Translations under genes and position numbers: made by a program | Assembly (NCBI GenBank): GCA_005406025.1 | Contig: BGZK01001457.1 | Location: 62,001-126,000 of the forward strand | Length of the DNA stretch: 64,000 bases | From: Eumeta japonica | Taxonomy: Eukaryota > Arthropoda > Insecta > Lepidoptera > Psychidae | Reading direction: 5' to 3' | Notes under the pieces: generated by a model | Database searches by the model: none | What the model was told of the DNA's origin: nothing | What the model saw: only the letters and a program-made list of their open reading frames with translations | Shown: one piece after another, positions 56,001 through 59,039 of the stretch | Layout: the number at the start of each line of letters is the position of its first letter | Numbering within the stretch: position 1 is the first letter of the stretch

Positions 56001-57561
56001 CAGTGCTCCGGCGCATAGAGACGCGAGCGCACAATAGCCGAGTTATATTTTACTTGGGCACGAAAGACGGGCGCTCCACACCTCGGATTGGCCACGAATG
56101 CTTCAGTTTACACGCTGTGGGACCCAAGAGGCGCACGAGACCGGCCCACGCGCGCATCATAGATTACTATAAGCCTGACGTCAATGATACCCAGGTTCTT
56201 AGTTCATTTTACATCTATTAGGTTTTTAATATATATATATATTATTCTGAGTAACAGTAAATTACGTAATTTTATTCTTTGTATTTTATGGTGAAATTAT
56301 AGAAAAAAATGTATTAAGTCTGAACCAGACTAATTCACTGAGGGTTCCGTTGTGAGGAAATATTATAAAGATTAAATGAATTAACTGCTTCTTTCGCAAA
56401 TTGTTAATATTTGAATTTTTTTCTGTAACATATATTCTATTGAACCTCCTCTTAGTAGAAATTGACTTAAATTTTCGATTTCTTCGACTTCTGATATTGG
56501 TCGTTTGATTTTTAAGTAGAGAACGTATTTTGTATACATACGAAAATTTAACTATGGGTGTTATAGCCAAATTTAACCAAATAGATTCATATGTTAAATA
56601 GTTAAATTATTCAAACGTTTAATCTTAACCGTGCCATTTATTTCGTCTAAGGTTAGGTTAGATTAGGTATATAATAGATTGTAAAAGAACCGAAATATTT
56701 TTTTTATTTTCATTTACTTATAATAAATAGTAAGAAACGCCTTTGATTTTAATGGAAACTTTGACGTAAAACCATACCAAACAGGCGGGAAGACTAGGGA
56801 TGGTGATACGTCATAGAATTCAATAGATTGTTAATTTTGGTTCTGTTTTACATTGATAATTCCATTACAAACAAAGACATTTATTGCAAGTGACGTTGAA
56901 CGTCCCAAATCCGTTACAGACCTACACTATCTCAGAGGACTGCCCAGCACGAATATCGCATAACGATAGATCAGAATTCACCAACAACTTATACGGTAGG
57001 GCGTTGATAGACGATGATGACGAAACATTTGAAGATTTACCTGATGACATTCCATCGGACGATCCTTTGCGCGAGAACGTTACAATAGTTACGGACGGCG
57101 CAAGGCATCAGAAGCAAGGAAAAACCTTAAATGTACCAATAGACGAAAAACCGCAGCACACGGATCACATAATATTAGAAAATCCCAATGAAGTACCGCA
57201 CCCGAAGACAGAAAATGGAACGGTCAAAATGAAATACGACGACAACGGAACTATCGAAATTGAAAATAAGCATAAAGAGAAAATAAGAGAAATAGACAGA
57301 GCGCAAAATGATGGAAGCAAAGATGACAGTAATACAGATGTGCATTGGAGTAGTTTTCACGTTATAAATTCTGAGACCGATTTAGAAGTTCCACCGGGCA
57401 TCGAAGGTCCAGTGCCCGCGGTGCTTTTACCTCCACACCGTAACGGAGATTTGAGCAATAGAATCATAGCAGCTGCTCCAGCACCTAAAACGATGATGCA
57501 GAGGTATACAACAGTCGATCATTATACGAATTACCCAGTTTTTCTTATTCCAGCTTACTAA
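1998..57561 (+). CDS. Thioester-containing protein (A2M/C3/TEP family), 27-exon gene
   Basis: Predicted secreted thioester protein, probably a haemolymph opsonin or protease trap. Joined exons: 1998-2092, 4280-4461, 15548-15620, 24016-24178, 27428-27586, 27714-27829, 28409-28595, 30241-30366, 30576-30788, 32421-32603, 34218-34523, 35112-35328, 36064-36239, 36745-36891, 39968-40075, 40710-40921, 41983-42065, 42454-42587, 43404-43542, 45083-45330, 45817-46192, 48692-48849, 49786-49963, 50232-50392, 50735-50852, 56004-56201, 56891-57561. The total is 5,127 nt, or 1,708 codons plus stop, with phases agreeing at every joint. Seen: signal peptide, MG2 start YVQTDRPRYRPGD, WLW motif, GCGEQ thioester (residues 971-975), His1085, GGFISTQ at the end of the thioester domain, receptor-binding domain with DYYKP, acidic tail. 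A2M and TEP proteins are usually about 1,400-1,500 aa; the tail explains the excess. An intact thioester Cys argues against Mcr orthology. TEP versus CD109/A2M-like is not settled. Weak joints are exon 12/13 and exon 26/27. Confidence 0.9.
2093..4279 (+). other. Intron 1
   Basis: Runs from gtttgt to gtcacag. It holds an interspersed repeat (about 2840-3330) and otherwise featureless AT-rich DNA. Confidence 0.65.
2840..3330. repeat. Interspersed repeat, insect type
   Basis: Repeat-like text with 'caacccccattttacaccc', 'aggggtggaatttt' and an end with cagctgcgcgttgaacgatc followed by cagt-rich tracts. I recognise this style from common moth/butterfly interspersed repeats (probably a LINE 3' part), but the family is not certain. 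Confidence 0.4.
4280..4461 (+). CDS. Exon 2: MG1 domain
   Basis: Reads on from exon 1 as RRSQCDDHQHVFLTPGVLAG and ends before a consensus donor (CCGG|gtaagt). The FLTPGVLAGGS block matches the first beta-strand and proline turn of MG1 in A2M-family proteins (compare 'LTAPGVLRPGS'). The exon is GC-rich against an AT-rich intron. It enters in phase 2 and leaves in phase 1. Confidence 0.85.
5590..5830. repeat. SINE-like interspersed repeat
   Basis: Text such as 'cagaaggataggctgagact' followed by 'ataaatttccacatgg' is of a kind common in Lepidoptera. No second copy was found in this window, so the call rests on recognition only. Confidence 0.3.
5841..5879. repeat. Inverted repeat, 13-bp arms
   Basis: CGTTTTAATACGT (5841-5853) and its exact reverse complement (5867-5879), 13-base spacer. 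Confidence 0.8.
8633..8680. repeat. Perfect hairpin, 21-bp arms, 6-base loop
   Basis: Left arm 8633-8653, starting AATGAAATTTGATTTG, and exact reverse complement 8660-8680, loop gccatt. Inside intron 2. Confidence 0.9.
10318..10650. repeat. Interspersed repeat ending in 'acggagccctaa'
   Basis: Begins near agtcaagtgcgaatcggact and ends near gtgtacggagccctaa. Both phrases are typical of an abundant moth/butterfly interspersed element. A related reversed copy is at about 58180-58400 (agggtttcgtg... gaaaacggaacc). Confidence 0.5.
11040..11420 (-). mobile_element. Helitron-like fragment with internal 8-bp minisatellite
   Basis: Reads on the minus strand like the family at 35.7 and 39.1 kb: a GC-rich end (ccgcccgcctcttcccgcgt) then 'gat...cgat' rich text. 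No clean CTAG|T end is left, so the element is probably truncated. Confidence 0.45.
11172..11261. repeat. 8-bp tandem repeat (TATGACNN)
   Basis: About eleven units of tatgac followed by ct, gt or cg, lying inside the Helitron-like fragment. The variation is confined to the last two bases of the unit. Confidence 0.9.
12298..12432. repeat. Dispersed repeat, copy A
   Basis: Shares 'taggtgttc.atatc.gtca', 'gggttgcatgctg' and 'gttaatgcatgttgcaggca' plus 'agcgtct' with a second copy at 41186-41324, in the same orientation. Roughly 135 bp, diverged. Family unknown. Confidence 0.75.
13600..14360 (+). promoter_or_regulatory. Two GC/CpG-rich islands within intron 2
   Basis: About 13600-13920 and 14160-14360 are CpG-dense (acgcgtcgacgtgtgacacg; gcatccgcgcgctgcgtcac) against AT-rich surroundings. 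They lie 1.2-2 kb before exon 3. They could be an alternative promoter, an enhancer or an old insertion. A short frame from ATG at 13766 (MPAYRLSVNYGRQEDRKPAS) is present but matches nothing I know. Confidence 0.3.
15548..15620 (+). CDS. Exon 3: MG1 domain, end
   Basis: A 73-nt exon between ttcgcag and ATGAG|gtaaga. It reads GNGGCIDILPPRTDRTEADL and then RVVM, completing the GG.....P pattern of MG1. Phases 1 in and 2 out match both neighbours. It is reached only after an 11-kb intron, so small cassette exons upstream cannot be ruled out. Confidence 0.8.
16240..17310 (-). mobile_element. Mariner-type transposon relic
   Basis: On the minus strand, 16460-16590 translates with VEFLIHPPYSPDLSLN, the 'H.PYSPDL..N/D' signature near the last catalytic residue of mariner transposases. 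16330-16430 resembles the C-terminal end with stops. The rest is too decayed to frame. Ends were not defined. Confidence 0.6.
18502..18921 (-). mobile_element. Non-autonomous Helitron-like element
   Basis: Minus strand: starts TCCTAATATTATAATATTAC (at 18921) and ends GGCAGAAGCTAG (18502) after a GC-rich segment, with A before TC and T after CTAG. TC...CTAG inserted between A and T is the Helitron rule. The interior has text shared by this family in moths and butterflies. Compare 50944-51396. Confidence 0.6.
19213..19474. mobile_element. Inverted-repeat element (MITE-like)
   Basis: TAACTGTTAAAGTTAAAAAC begins a perfect 25-bp arm at 19249-19273, with exact reverse complement at 19405-19429. 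Outside these, cagcggtgtgctttaaa pairs loosely with tgaagcacactgccg, so total arms are about 60 bp around a 125-bp centre. No coding capacity. Confidence 0.75.
23745..23880 (+). repeat. SINE-like repeat, fragment
   Basis: Contains 'tccatgcctcggaagcac', 'gtgacgacggtttttagc' and 'ggcccccgac'. These align by eye with 37795-38045 ('tccgtgcctcggagaacacg', 'ggtgacaacaatctttaac', 'agcccccaat'). Family recognised only as a moth/butterfly SINE-like type. Confidence 0.55.
24016..24178 (+). CDS. Exon 4: MG1/MG2 boundary
   Basis: Contains YVQTDRPRYRPGDVVRLRVL, the hallmark start of MG2 in C3, A2M and TEP proteins. A Cys in ASRCTWERRLSV lies just before it and may pair with the Cys in exon 3. Acceptor is ttccag; the donor TCG|gtaagt is consensus and leaves phase 0. 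Third positions are very GC-rich. A 26-bp perfect hairpin begins 36 bases after the donor. Confidence 0.92.
24214..24269. repeat. Perfect hairpin, 26-bp arms, 4-base loop
   Basis: Left arm 24214-24239 (TGATTTAAATTACTCCGGTT then CAACTT), loop gggt (24240-24243), exact reverse complement 24244-24269. It begins 36 bases after the donor of exon 4. The arms are not simple AT sequence. Confidence 0.95.
25320..25560. promoter_or_regulatory. GC-rich patch with CRE palindrome in intron 4
   Basis: cccggccggcgcggccacg followed by an ATGCAAAT octamer, then TGACGTCA at 25523-25530. Possible enhancer or internal promoter; motif evidence only. Confidence 0.25.
27428..27586 (+). CDS. Exon 5: MG2 domain
   Basis: Opens with IESLWLESPGGVRVMTW, equivalent to the family's 'I.V.DP.G..V..W' strand, and ends with GAWKANVRADDGSM, the 'G.W.I' strand. 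Acceptor tttcag, donor ATG|gtatta, phase 0 at both ends. Confidence 0.9.
27714..27829 (+). CDS. Exon 6: end of MG2, start of MG3
   Basis: Reads GSAEFSVGEYEPPPFQLSVR and then HAPRVLRTNDRLTWTVCI. This matches the 'F.V.EYVLP.F.V.V..P' linker found between MG2 and MG3 throughout the family. It leaves in phase 2 at ATCAG|gtaaaa. Confidence 0.93.
27830..28408 (+). other. Intron 6
   Basis: GT-AG intron of 579 bases, AT-rich. A degraded segment near 27950-28130 reads like an interspersed repeat. Nothing else seen. Confidence 0.75.
28409..28595 (+). CDS. Exon 7: MG3 domain
   Basis: Starts RYPWGEAVEGMLVIRLRGAG, matching the 'Y.YG..V.G' strand of MG3 (KYTYGKPVKG-like). The middle is very GC-rich (GAGGGVRTALRVRAPRACHR) and the end DVIVADFSFQ is the last MG3 strand. 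Acceptor tcattcag; donor TTTCAG|gtatat leaves phase 0. Confidence 0.9.
28596..30240 (+). other. Intron 7
   Basis: GT-AG intron, AT-rich, containing the hairpin at 29679-29731. No exon seen. Confidence 0.75.
29679..29731. repeat. Hairpin, 21-bp arms with one G-T pair, 11-base loop
   Basis: AGCAAGTAAGTATG (29679-29692) then tAGTAAA pairs with TTTACTg and CATACTTACTTGCT (29711-29731). Total 53 bases; too short for a typical miRNA precursor. Confidence 0.88.
30241..30366 (+). CDS. Exon 8: MG3/MG4 boundary
   Basis: A 42-codon exon between tttttcag and AAG|gtaaaa: EGGTMVWQNTTVVSQVIDQP, then a strand ending PRLPHKLK, equivalent to 'YFKPGLPY' at the start of MG4. Phase 0 at both ends. Its codons are AT-rich, in contrast with exons 4-7. 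Confidence 0.85.
30576..30788 (+). CDS. Exon 9: MG4 domain
   Basis: Reads VKAIRWDDYPAVNVTINICR, matching 'V.V...DG.P...V.V', and ends with TTDVNGIAKFSFTALEKESY, the 'T...G...F.I' strand. Three possible N-glycosylation sites (NVT, NIS, NRT). Phase 0 at both ends. Codons are AT-rich. Confidence 0.88.
30789..32420 (+). other. Intron 9
   Basis: GT-AG intron, AT-rich, with the hairpin at 31481-31521. The frame 32023-32289 has no family resemblance and is judged chance. Confidence 0.7.
31481..31521. repeat. Perfect hairpin, 18-bp arms, 5-base loop
   Basis: TTTATACTCACCATGTAA (31481-31498), loop attga, exact reverse complement 31504-31521. Confidence 0.93.
32421..32603 (+). CDS. Exon 10: MG4/MG5
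   Basis: Between aacacag and GCG|gtaagt, 61 codons: ASLHNDSSVSTEMTLSVVRN, then a stretch ending MNLPSNSQPITVHFA. The last part fits the 'G......V.V..' strand of MG5. Phase 0 at both ends; GC-rich codons. Confidence 0.88.
32604..34217 (+). other. Intron 10
   Basis: GT-AG intron, AT-rich, with the inverted-repeat element at 33471-33630. No exon seen. Confidence 0.7.
33471..33630. mobile_element. Short inverted-repeat element (MITE-like, 160 bp)
   Basis: AAACAAATGGCTTTCCATTG opens an approximately 48-bp arm ending GAAAGCT. The reverse complement of the right side matches it with few mismatches (right end ...AGAAAGCCACTTGTTT). Centre of about 65 bp, no coding. Confidence 0.75.
34218..34523 (+). 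CDS. Exon 11: MG5/MG6
   Basis: Starts VITRGGVIYRWGTVTQCATP, the family's 'V.SRG.I...G' block. It continues through LRVMLPVRLSSQMCPDSDLI ('..V...M.P...LLVYY') and ends HFEVDECFVNK ('.. V..CF.NKV'). Cys pairs are likely. Acceptor ccgtag; donor AAG|gtgagt is consensus. Phase 0 at both ends, 102 codons. Confidence 0.94.
34524..35111 (+). other. Intron 11
   Basis: GT-AG intron of 588 bases, AT-rich. Nothing seen in it. Confidence 0.8.
35112..35328 (+). CDS. Exon 12: MG6, first half
   Basis: Reads VETKWSSRQVSPGSPVSLHI and then TTPGPALCAVSATDVNNGAT, matching '..PG..V.L.V.A.PGSLCAL.AVD.SVLLL'. The end (KTKDTLLKNLKRILGANRNL) leads into the bait region. Two possible GT donors (35266-like GAGT|gt and TCTG|gtatag) both leave phase 1; the second, at 35328, is preferred. 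This forces the next exon to supply two bases, which matters for exon 13. Confidence 0.88.
35745..35918 (+). mobile_element. Helitron-like 3' end
   Basis: gaaccagaatcggaataata text leads to ttgagcggagccgcgaacgg and then AAACTAG followed by T at 35919. The 5' end is not clear. Same family as 39060-39329. Confidence 0.5.
35966..36000. repeat. Perfect hairpin, 15-bp arms, 5-base loop, at a splice acceptor
   Basis: CTGAATCTACAATAT (35966-35980), loop catta, exact reverse complement ATATTGTAGATTCAG (35986-36000). The right arm ends in the attcag acceptor candidate for exon 13. Confidence 0.95.
36064..36239 (+). CDS. Exon 13: bait-region end and MG6, second half
   Basis: In frame it reads GDSELYSPSTWLGAETQAAF, AESGVRVVTDLLPNRVPCPP and ends SYFPE before gtgagt. 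This matches the 'AFE.AGLVV.TD' strand that resumes MG6 after the bait. The start is uncertain. The acceptor gacag at 36063 keeps phase and an open frame. A better-looking acceptor (attcag, 36000) has the same phase, but the frame then meets TAG at 36012-36014. The bases between (VNLFGYPRIDSRSRPTA) look coding. Confidence 0.75.
36240..36744 (+). other. Intron 13
   Basis: GT-AG intron of 505 bases. AT-rich; nothing else seen. Confidence 0.8.
36745..36891 (+). CDS. Exon 14: WLW motif, MG7 start
   Basis: Opens AWLWRVMPVNESGSVEMLSR, the family's 'ETWLW.........G' motif, then PDAISRYEANVYCVARNGLG ('PDTIT.W.....C.S...G.G'). Acceptor tttttcag, donor TTGCAG|gtgaca, phase 0 at both ends, 49 codons. 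Confidence 0.93.
36976..37265. repeat. Compound microsatellite
   Basis: Degenerate (CA)n with acaga interruptions, then (CT) from about 37129, (CA), (GT) with cgcgtgcg, and tgca repeats up to 37263. Low-complexity frames here on both strands are not genes. Confidence 0.95.
37795..38045 (+). repeat. SINE-like repeat
   Basis: About 250 bp, from ggtggtaggtccgtgaaag through tccgtgcctcggagaacacg to ggttcgaatccatctacctg plus an A-rich end. The tRNA-like phrase 'ggttcgaatcc' suggests a tRNA-derived SINE. Related pieces at 23745 and 50515. Confidence 0.6.
39060..39329 (+). mobile_element. Helitron-like element or 3' part
   Basis: Text of 'gaaaccgggtcagc', 'gaaatcggggatcgggaccg' type, then acgcgagcggagccgagggc and GGAAGCTAG followed by T at 39330. 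The 5' boundary was not found. Confidence 0.5.
39968..40075 (+). CDS. Exon 15: MG7 domain
   Basis: 36 codons: VFREFFIHTDAPKRLKRGDI then SFLQYRLFNYIYDQLP. This is the 'F..FF+..+.P....RGE...L...+FNY+' block between the WLW motif and the CUB domain. Acceptor ttttcag, donor CCG|gtaagt, phase 0 at both ends. Confidence 0.93.
40076..40709 (+). other. Intron 15
   Basis: GT-AG intron of 634 bases, AT-rich; nothing seen. Confidence 0.8.
40710..40921 (+). CDS. Exon 16: MG7 domain
   Basis: Reads VQIDVTSDRGVQVFGESGAK and later VGEWRIRVAARALDDKSVCA, the 'G...+.V.A....' strand that ends MG7. The last codon before the intron is split: ACTTA|gtgcgt leaves phase 2 and avoids the TAG seen if the frame is read straight through. 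The joined codon becomes TAT. Very GC-rich. Confidence 0.9.
40922..41982 (+). other. Intron 16
   Basis: Contains a (TA)n run at about 41023-41053 and the second copy of a dispersed repeat (41186-41324). No exon seen. Confidence 0.75.
41186..41324. repeat. Dispersed repeat, copy B
   Basis: Same orientation as copy A at 12298-12432; shares gttgcatgctg, ttaatgcatgttgcaggcaa and flanking ggtgttcgatatctgtcaat. Confidence 0.75.
41983..42065 (+). CDS. Exon 17: CUB domain, first part
   Basis: Short exon: DEVVLQISVTHEGIPTEEHR then SSLLCAD. The family pattern is 'D.V...L.V.PEG......S.LLC'. Acceptor atttttcag; donor GACA|gtgagt is consensus. Phase 2 in, phase 1 out, matching both neighbours. Confidence 0.92.
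42066..42453 (+). other. Intron 17
   Basis: GT-AG intron of 388 bases; AT-rich, nothing seen. Confidence 0.8.
42454..42587 (+). CDS. Exon 18: CUB domain to thioester domain
   Basis: Reads SPYRFSDHNNIPRNMSVKWS, then RPAVPGTEVWKVTAYSELIG and PLLT. The family pattern is '...P...VPGSE......GD.+GP..+NL'. Acceptor gtcacag at 42453 is chosen over the internal ttttcag because it keeps phase. Donor ACG|gtagta leaves phase 0. Confidence 0.9.
42588..43403 (+). other. Intron 18
   Basis: GT-AG intron of 816 bases; AT-rich, nothing seen. Confidence 0.8.
43404..43542 (+). CDS. Exon 19: thioester block
   Basis: Reads NADSLISLPRGCGEQNMARL and then ATNLLALEQLNAGSTETAVI. GCGEQ (43434-43448, residues 971-975) is the canonical internal Cys-Gln thioester, with an intact Cys. 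The exon must end in phase 1 at AGAG|gcgagt, because the next exon supplies GT to complete Gly and give RGFARQLQF. This is therefore a GC-AG intron; the donor is otherwise perfect. Confidence 0.95.
43543..45082 (+). other. Intron 19 (GC-AG type)
   Basis: Begins gcgagt and ends ttccag. Contains two copies of an approximately 85-bp repeat (about 44496-44588 and 44866-44948). No exon seen. Confidence 0.75.
44496..44948. repeat. Pair of direct repeats
   Basis: Both copies have aaggcgagagtagaacacta (second: gcgagaatagagcactacct) and cttatgaggtatgc / cttatgaggcgtgc, about 370 bp apart, inside intron 19. Diverged by several bases. Confidence 0.8.
45083..45330 (+). CDS. Exon 20: thioester domain with catalytic His position
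   Basis: Reads FARQLQFAHPKGGFSAFGAN then DGTPSTWLTAFTLRYILRAH. It matches 'GYQRQL.+...DGSFSAFG..D..GSTWLTAFV'. Near the end, EGQVFHRELK aligns by eye with the segment of C3 that carries the catalytic His; the CAT codon is at 45316-45318 (residue 1085). A2M has Asn there. Phase 1 in, phase 0 out. Confidence 0.95.
45331..45816 (+). other. Intron 20
   Basis: GT-AG intron of 486 bases; AT-rich, nothing seen. Confidence 0.8.
45817..46192 (+). CDS. Exon 21: thioester domain helices
   Basis: The longest internal exon, 125 codons: GGLNEEGELANVGLTAYVIT, then helices containing HVYTRVLVSYALMRLRKYED, and LVWWDTG at the end. GG...........LTAY+...LLE is the family pattern that directly follows the catalytic His segment. 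Acceptor ttcacag; donor ACAG|gtacac leaves phase 1. Confidence 0.95.
46193..48691 (+). other. Intron 21
   Basis: GT-AG intron of 2.5 kb; AT-rich. No exon and no clear repeat recognised. Confidence 0.75.
48692..48849 (+). CDS. Exon 22: thioester domain, last helices
   Basis: Reads SLPTSIEATGYALLALSSCP and ends WLANHKSSNGGFISTQ. '+E.TAYALLAL' and 'W+......GGF.STQDT' are the last helix motifs of the thioester domain. Phase 1 in; donor CAG|gtgaca leaves phase 0, joining straight to DTLVALE in exon 23. Confidence 0.95.
48850..49785 (+). other. Intron 22
   Basis: GT-AG intron of 936 bases. TGACGTCA at 49752-49759, 26 bases before the acceptor. Otherwise nothing seen. Confidence 0.8.
49786..49963 (+). 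CDS. Exon 23: end of thioester domain and CUB, second part
   Basis: Starts DTLVALEGMSAWSRRELWPR (family 'DT.VALQALA.Y'), then the CUB strands with NLPLTLIVPPGNVLDINVQ. Acceptor gttacag, donor CAAG|gtatat, phase 0 in and 1 out. A TGACGTCA palindrome lies just upstream of the acceptor. Confidence 0.93.
50232..50392 (+). CDS. Exon 24: CUB end and receptor-binding domain start
   Basis: GTGCALIQASRSFNSLLPEI matches 'G.GCALVQ...+YN'. Then LNIQVTVRTEGPFDCAGDDM begins the receptor-binding domain, followed by CFCAAIVT. The several Cys residues may pair with the Cys at the start of exon 25. Phase 1 in, donor ACG|gtaaat leaves phase 0. Confidence 0.93.
50393..50734 (+). other. Intron 24 with SINE-like piece
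   Basis: Contains, at about 50515-50640, 'gtcaagccatcagtcacggc', 'gataacaacagtctttgtca' and 'caatctttaacc...aactgcccccatc', a diverged relative of the SINE-like repeat at 37795. Confidence 0.6.
50735..50852 (+). CDS. Exon 25: receptor-binding domain
   Basis: ACAVWSNAFPSMALLEVWLP then AAYRADASKLYSQLEQKDT. The family pattern is 'C..Y......+MA++.V...SGF.P....L..L'. It leaves in phase 1 before gtaagt and joins exon 26 in phase, directly continuing the domain; an alternative cassette at 51632 would also fit in phase. Confidence 0.92.
50944..51396 (+). mobile_element. Non-autonomous Helitron-like element, complete ends
   Basis: Starts TCATACTAATATTATAAATG after an A and ends CGCGAGGCGCAGCTAG before a T. 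A CGCGG/CCGCG stem lies about 13 bases before the end. Interior phrases ('gtttgtttgttacgc', 'aactactcaaccgg', 'cataggatactttttatt') are shared by a common moth/butterfly Helitron group. 453 bp, no gene. Confidence 0.7.
51632..51742 (+). other. Exon-like, phase-compatible piece (possible cassette exon)
   Basis: A polypyrimidine tract (ttcctacctccatttttcaag) precedes 111 open bases reading KTYRPVLPVDVNGDLWRLLT, then LRINPAEVPNCSYMTK, followed by gttttc. It enters and leaves in phase 1, so it could sit between exons 25 and 26 without breaking the frame. Base composition is coding-like. It is not needed for the receptor-binding domain and lies between two Helitron-like sequences, so a captured gene fragment is also possible. 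Confidence 0.35.
51842..52060 (-). mobile_element. Helitron-like fragment
   Basis: On the minus strand ends in cacgcgggcggagccacggg, the GC-rich end hairpin, preceded by 'gaatcggaattatcg'-like text as at 39.1 kb. The terminal CTAG is missing. Confidence 0.45.
52205..53530 (-). mobile_element. Mariner transposon, decayed
   Basis: Minus strand frames resemble a mariner transposase in order: LLRMLADEQKPEQKR near 52980; FLARFTTTNETYIYHYDLER (about 52850); SAGKITGSLFWDSKGVVRIE (about 52710); then PSDFYLFPRLK-like text near 52440. Stops and shifts break it. Outer ends share tgagaatgag in inverted orientation (52222 and 53501 regions). About 1.3 kb, the usual mariner length. Confidence 0.85.
54381..54875. 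mobile_element. Tigger/pogo-like MITE
   Basis: Starts TACAGTGGAAACTCAATAAC and ends with the reverse complement of TACAGTGGAATCTCAATAAC, about 25-bp terminal inverted repeats flanked by TA. CAGTGGAA...CTC..TAACT ends with TA target sites are typical of pogo/Tigger elements. About 490 bp, no transposase. Confidence 0.8.
55320..55356. repeat. Perfect hairpin, 15-bp arms, 7-base loop
   Basis: AAAAATCTTGTCACA (55320-55334) and exact reverse complement (55342-55356). An overlapping smaller palindrome (ATGTGACA/TGTCACAT) uses the left arm, so two alternative stems are possible. Confidence 0.9.
55787..55846. repeat. Hairpin, 27-bp arms with one mismatch, 6-base loop
   Basis: Left arm 55787-55813 (starts TATTTATAATAATGCTTTAA) pairs with 55820-55846; a single T-T mismatch; loop tattcg. 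About 160 bases before exon 26. Confidence 0.93.
56004..56201 (+). CDS. Exon 26: receptor-binding domain
   Basis: Reads LRRIETRAHNSRVIFYLGTK, then ARIIDYYKPDVNDTQ, the family's 'V.VYDYYEP' strand. The best-looking donor is CCCAG|gttctt at 56195 (phase 0), but no in-frame AG acceptor follows for it. Donor TTA|gttcat at 56202 leaves phase 1 and joins 56891. Reading on unspliced gives a TAG at 56219-56221, a possible short end. Confidence 0.88.
56202..56890 (+). other. Intron 26
   Basis: 689 bases, AT-rich. Start and end are uncertain (see exon 26). The frame at 56286-56570 on the minus strand is judged chance. Confidence 0.55.
56891..57561 (+). CDS. Exon 27: end of receptor-binding domain and acidic tail
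   Basis: Last exon, ending TAA at 57559-57561. It begins TLNVPNPLQTYTISEDCPAR, which fits the final strand plus Cys of the receptor-binding domain. After that come about 200 residues unlike the rest: an acidic run (ALIDDDDETFEDLPDDIPSD), more Asp/Glu/Lys/Asn, then a Pro-rich end (PGIEGPVPAVLLPPHRNGDL) finishing YPVFLIPAY. No known domain is recognised in the tail. Codons are AT-rich, unlike exons 16-26. Acceptor ttgcaag is weak. Confidence 0.82.
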
Positions 57562-58150
57562 TTTTGAATCAAGTGAACTGAGTGTATTCAAATATCTAAT
57601 TTGACTGTCGTCTTGCCAAGGTTTAATTAATTTGATATTTATTTTATCATTTTGAAATATGTCATGGCTGCCAAAATATAAGGCTGTGTTTTCCATATGA
57701 ATTAAGTAAATACTTACTATAGTTTTTATTTTATTTCTGAAATGATTGACCAATGGAAAACCTGAATTCTGTTTAATTTCATTATTTTCGCTATGATTAG
57801 ATAGAAAAATAAAACAAAAGATAAACTTAAGATTGGCGAGTTTCGTAGGCATTAATATTACTAAAGTCTACTTTTAAATGAATCATAGATAAATGACTCA
57901 TTATTAAGAGCTTAATATTTAAAATTTCTTTTTCATACTAATATAAAGTACAACACTAAATATGTTTTATGCCGTATATTAAAACTATGTGACACTAGTT
58001 TTACGAATAGATGTTGATGAAGTGTTAATACAATTCAAACGCATCATATCAAGAAATCTAACTCTTATTCGCCAATCTAAAGAGTTGCCATAATTCCAAT
58101 TTGACTATCTTCTGAATTTACGCCTATTGGAAATAGCAGCTGCTTGTATA
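57562..58150 (+). other. 3' untranslated region and flank
   Basis: AT-rich; AATAAA at 57808. Nothing else seen. Confidence 0.5.
57808..57813 (+). terminator. Candidate polyadenylation signal
   Basis: AATAAA about 250 bases after the stop codon. It is the first clean signal seen downstream, in AT-rich DNA. Inferred from motif only. Confidence 0.35.
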
Positions 58151-58179
58151 TCTCATACAAACATAACTATTTTCTTTTT

Positions 58180-58480
58180 TAGGGTTTCGTGTTAAAAAGG
58201 CGAAAACGGAACCTTTATAGTTTCGTCATGTTCGTCTGTCTGTCCGCCCATATGTCACAGGCATTTTACTCAAAACTACAAGATTTATATTGATGAAATT
58301 CAGACTATAGGTGTCTTGTATAAACAGCTACAAAGTTTAGTAGTTCAATAACGAAAATAAATATTTGTAAAGGGGACACTCCATTCATGTAACAGAAGCT
58401 GAAAAAAATTTTTTTCAGCAAATATCAATGTCTAGCACATATTTCGATAGTCCTCTTAAAAAGACTAAGGTTTTTAATTA
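58180..58480 (-). repeat. Interspersed repeat, reversed relative of 10318-10650
   Basis: Begins agggtttcgtgttaaaaagg and 'gaaaacggaacctttatag', then 'gttcgtctgtctgtccgccc'. This is the reverse orientation of a common moth/butterfly element. Confidence 0.5.
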
Positions 58481-59039
58481 TTTTTTTGAAAGCAAAGAAT
58501 TCCCAAAATAATCGCTTCGAAAGTGGCATAAATTGTCTTCCGCTTTATTTTTTAAACCGTTTGTCGAAAAATATGAAAAAATTTACAAAGGTAACGCTTA
58601 ATGAATAATTTCTAAGAAAATTATTTTAAACATGGTCGGATATACTGTTTTTGAGTTATTGTCGAAAAACTACACTTCTGAACAAAAGGTCTTAATTGCC
58701 ATAAAGATACGCCCTTGTGCTGATGCATTTTAGTTTACACAAATTTAATAGTAATAGTCGACATAGCTACTTGTTTTTTTAGTTATAGGTGATTGAAGTG
58801 CTTATATCTACTGTGCGGAAAACATAGAAAAAGTGTAACAACGTACTTTTTTCATGTGTAGTGCATTTCTTTGTAGTAACGGCTTTGGAAACCTACATCG
58901 GCATGGTCCGACATGCTCTTGACTGATTTTTTTTCCTTGTTTTAAACTCTTCATTTAAATTTTGGTACAGGGTATTCGTTCATATTTATAGATATGTGTC
59001 GACATGTGAGATCGTACAATCAATAAATTTACGTAATCC

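Larger units (their letters stand above)
50853..56003 (+). other. Intron 25 (5.2 kb)
   Basis: Transposon-rich: Helitron-like element, exon-like piece, Helitron fragment, mariner, Tigger/pogo-like MITE and two hairpins, all listed separately. Confidence 0.7.

Noticed and set aside
56646..56670. ttaggttagattagg as telomere-like repeat
   Set aside because: Only about three loose units of the insect TTAGG motif; too short.
1998..57561. Assignment to Mcr or to classical alpha-2-macroglobulin
   Set aside because: Mcr lacks the thioester Cys, which is intact here. A2M has Asn at the catalytic position where this gene has His. Insect TEP is the better label, without a precise symbol.
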